Part shown: positions 5,689 to 5,976 of the stretch, in pieces
Position numbering within the stretch: position 1 is the first letter of the stretch
How the letters are laid out: every line of letters starts with the position of its first letter
Source of the DNA: Thermoplasmata archaeon
Lineage (GTDB): Archaea; Thermoplasmatota; E2; UBA202; JdFR-43
Direction: 5' to 3'
Length of the DNA: 5,976 nucleotides
Assembly: GCA_021162305.1 (NCBI GenBank)
Contig: JAGGYX010000210.1
Coordinates: 1-5,976, forward strand
The notes under the pieces: generated by a model
What the model was told of the DNA's origin: nothing
Database searches by the model: none
Seen by the model: only the letters and a program-made list of their open reading frames with translations
Program-made: the position numbers and the translations under genes

Positions 5689-5744
5689 GCCCTGGGCACA
5701 TATCCCATCAAAAGAAGGGGATGGAATATGCCAAGGCCCAAGGC
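5689..5744 (+). promoter_or_regulatory. Imperfect inverted repeat covering the start codon of the probable transposase
   Basis: CATATCCCATC (5699-5709) and GATGGAATATG (5720-5730) pair over 10 of 11 positions around a 10-nt loop. After a small asymmetric internal loop the stem goes on with GGGC/GCCC-type pairs (5693-5697 with 5736-5740). In RNA the ATG at 5728 would lie in the stem, while the purine-rich GAAGGGG (5714-5720), the only good ribosome binding site, lies almost wholly in the loop. It could limit transposase translation, or be a DNA binding palindrome. Base pairing was done by eye. Confidence 0.55.
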
Positions 5745-5976
5745 AAACAATAAATTTTTCAGGAAAATAAATAGATTTTCCTTTAGGTTTATTGAGAACA
5801 AAATCAATTTCCATGAAAAACACAATTCTACATACAAGGATAATGATATACTTGCATCATTAATCTTTCTTTTCAATAGAAATAGATATCCTGAAAATGG
5901 GTGCAAAAGATATAAAGAAATAACAAAAAGGAATGTTCCTGATGCAGATACAATTTATAGAAGGATAAAAATGAAG
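5728..5976 (+). CDS. Probable transposase, N-terminal part (cut by window edge)
   Basis: An open frame of 83 codons runs to the last base of the window without a stop. The start ATG follows GAAGGGG by seven nucleotides; an in-frame TAA at 5668-5670 and no earlier ATG fix the start. The protein is strongly basic (many K/R/N), with DNDILASLIFLFNR (residues 44-57), the segment ENGCKRYKEI (61-70) and PDADTIYRRIK (76-86 counted loosely near the end). That pattern, a helical basic N-terminus with a P-x-A-D-T-x-x-R-R-(I/L)-K element, is like the N-terminal region of archaeal DDE transposases. The DDE catalytic residues would lie beyond the edge and cannot be checked. It starts 103 bp after the radical SAM stop and its lysine/asparagine-rich composition differs from the operon. 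It may instead be an unrelated DNA-binding protein. Confidence 0.5.
   Translation, partial: MPRPKANNKFFRKINRFSFRFIENKINFHEKHNSTYKDNDILASLIFLFNRNRYPENGCKRYKEITKRNVPDADTIYRRIKMK

Noticed and set aside
5721..5753. Short peptide frame starting at ATG 5721, ten codons
   Set aside because: It is close to a good ribosome binding site but only ten codons long and overlaps the longer frame; a leader peptide is possible but nothing else supports it.
5583..5906. Minus-strand open frame of 107 codons at the right end
   Set aside because: It lies opposite the basic transposase-like frame and the radical SAM end, has low-complexity Leu/Phe/Ser composition, and shows no family motif; it is the mirror of AT-rich, lysine-rich coding DNA.
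1..5976. CRISPR array, tRNA or rRNA genes
   Set aside because: No regularly spaced repeats of CRISPR type and no recognisable tRNA or rRNA sequence was seen on either strand; almost all DNA is accounted for by protein genes.

Overview
The window looks archaeal. It carries a CDP-archaeol synthase (CarS), an enzyme of ether-lipid synthesis that is restricted to archaea. It also has GGTGA-type Shine-Dalgarno sites, TATA-like boxes placed for leaderless GTG starts, and small zinc-ribbon proteins. The DNA is AT-rich. A euryarchaeal or Thermoplasmata-like lineage is plausible, but this is a guess from gene content and not a placement.

Layout. Positions 1-1870 hold a leftward operon. A membrane protein joining DUF1614 to an RDD domain overlaps carS by 13 nt, and a cysteine-rich zinc-finger protein follows 2 nt later and leaves the window at base 1. 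Positions 1871-1957 are a short divergent promoter region with one TATA-like box per direction and a 7-bp tandem repeat between them. Positions 1958-5624 hold a compact rightward block: a zinc-ribbon/TM/carboxypeptidase-regulatory-domain protein; an HtpX-type M48 membrane protease with an EF-hand-like loop; a DUF151 bifunctional nuclease domain protein (4-nt overlap with htpX); an AMMECR1 protein (1-nt gap); and a COG1313/PflX-type radical SAM enzyme (8-nt overlap). From 5625 to the right edge there is a short spacer, a strong imperfect hairpin over a start codon, and the first 83 codons of a probable transposase.

How the genes relate. The left operon is about membrane composition: lipid head-group activation plus a polytopic membrane protein. 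The right block mixes membrane protein quality control (HtpX) with a tightly overlapped nuclease-domain/AMMECR1/radical SAM trio. AMMECR1 proteins are known to co-occur with radical SAM and MEMO proteins as the uncharacterised AmmeMemoRadiSam set. Here the radical SAM partner is of the PflX type and no MEMO gene is visible, so this trio is the best candidate for an undescribed system. The probable transposase at the right suggests that the operon ends next to a mobile element.
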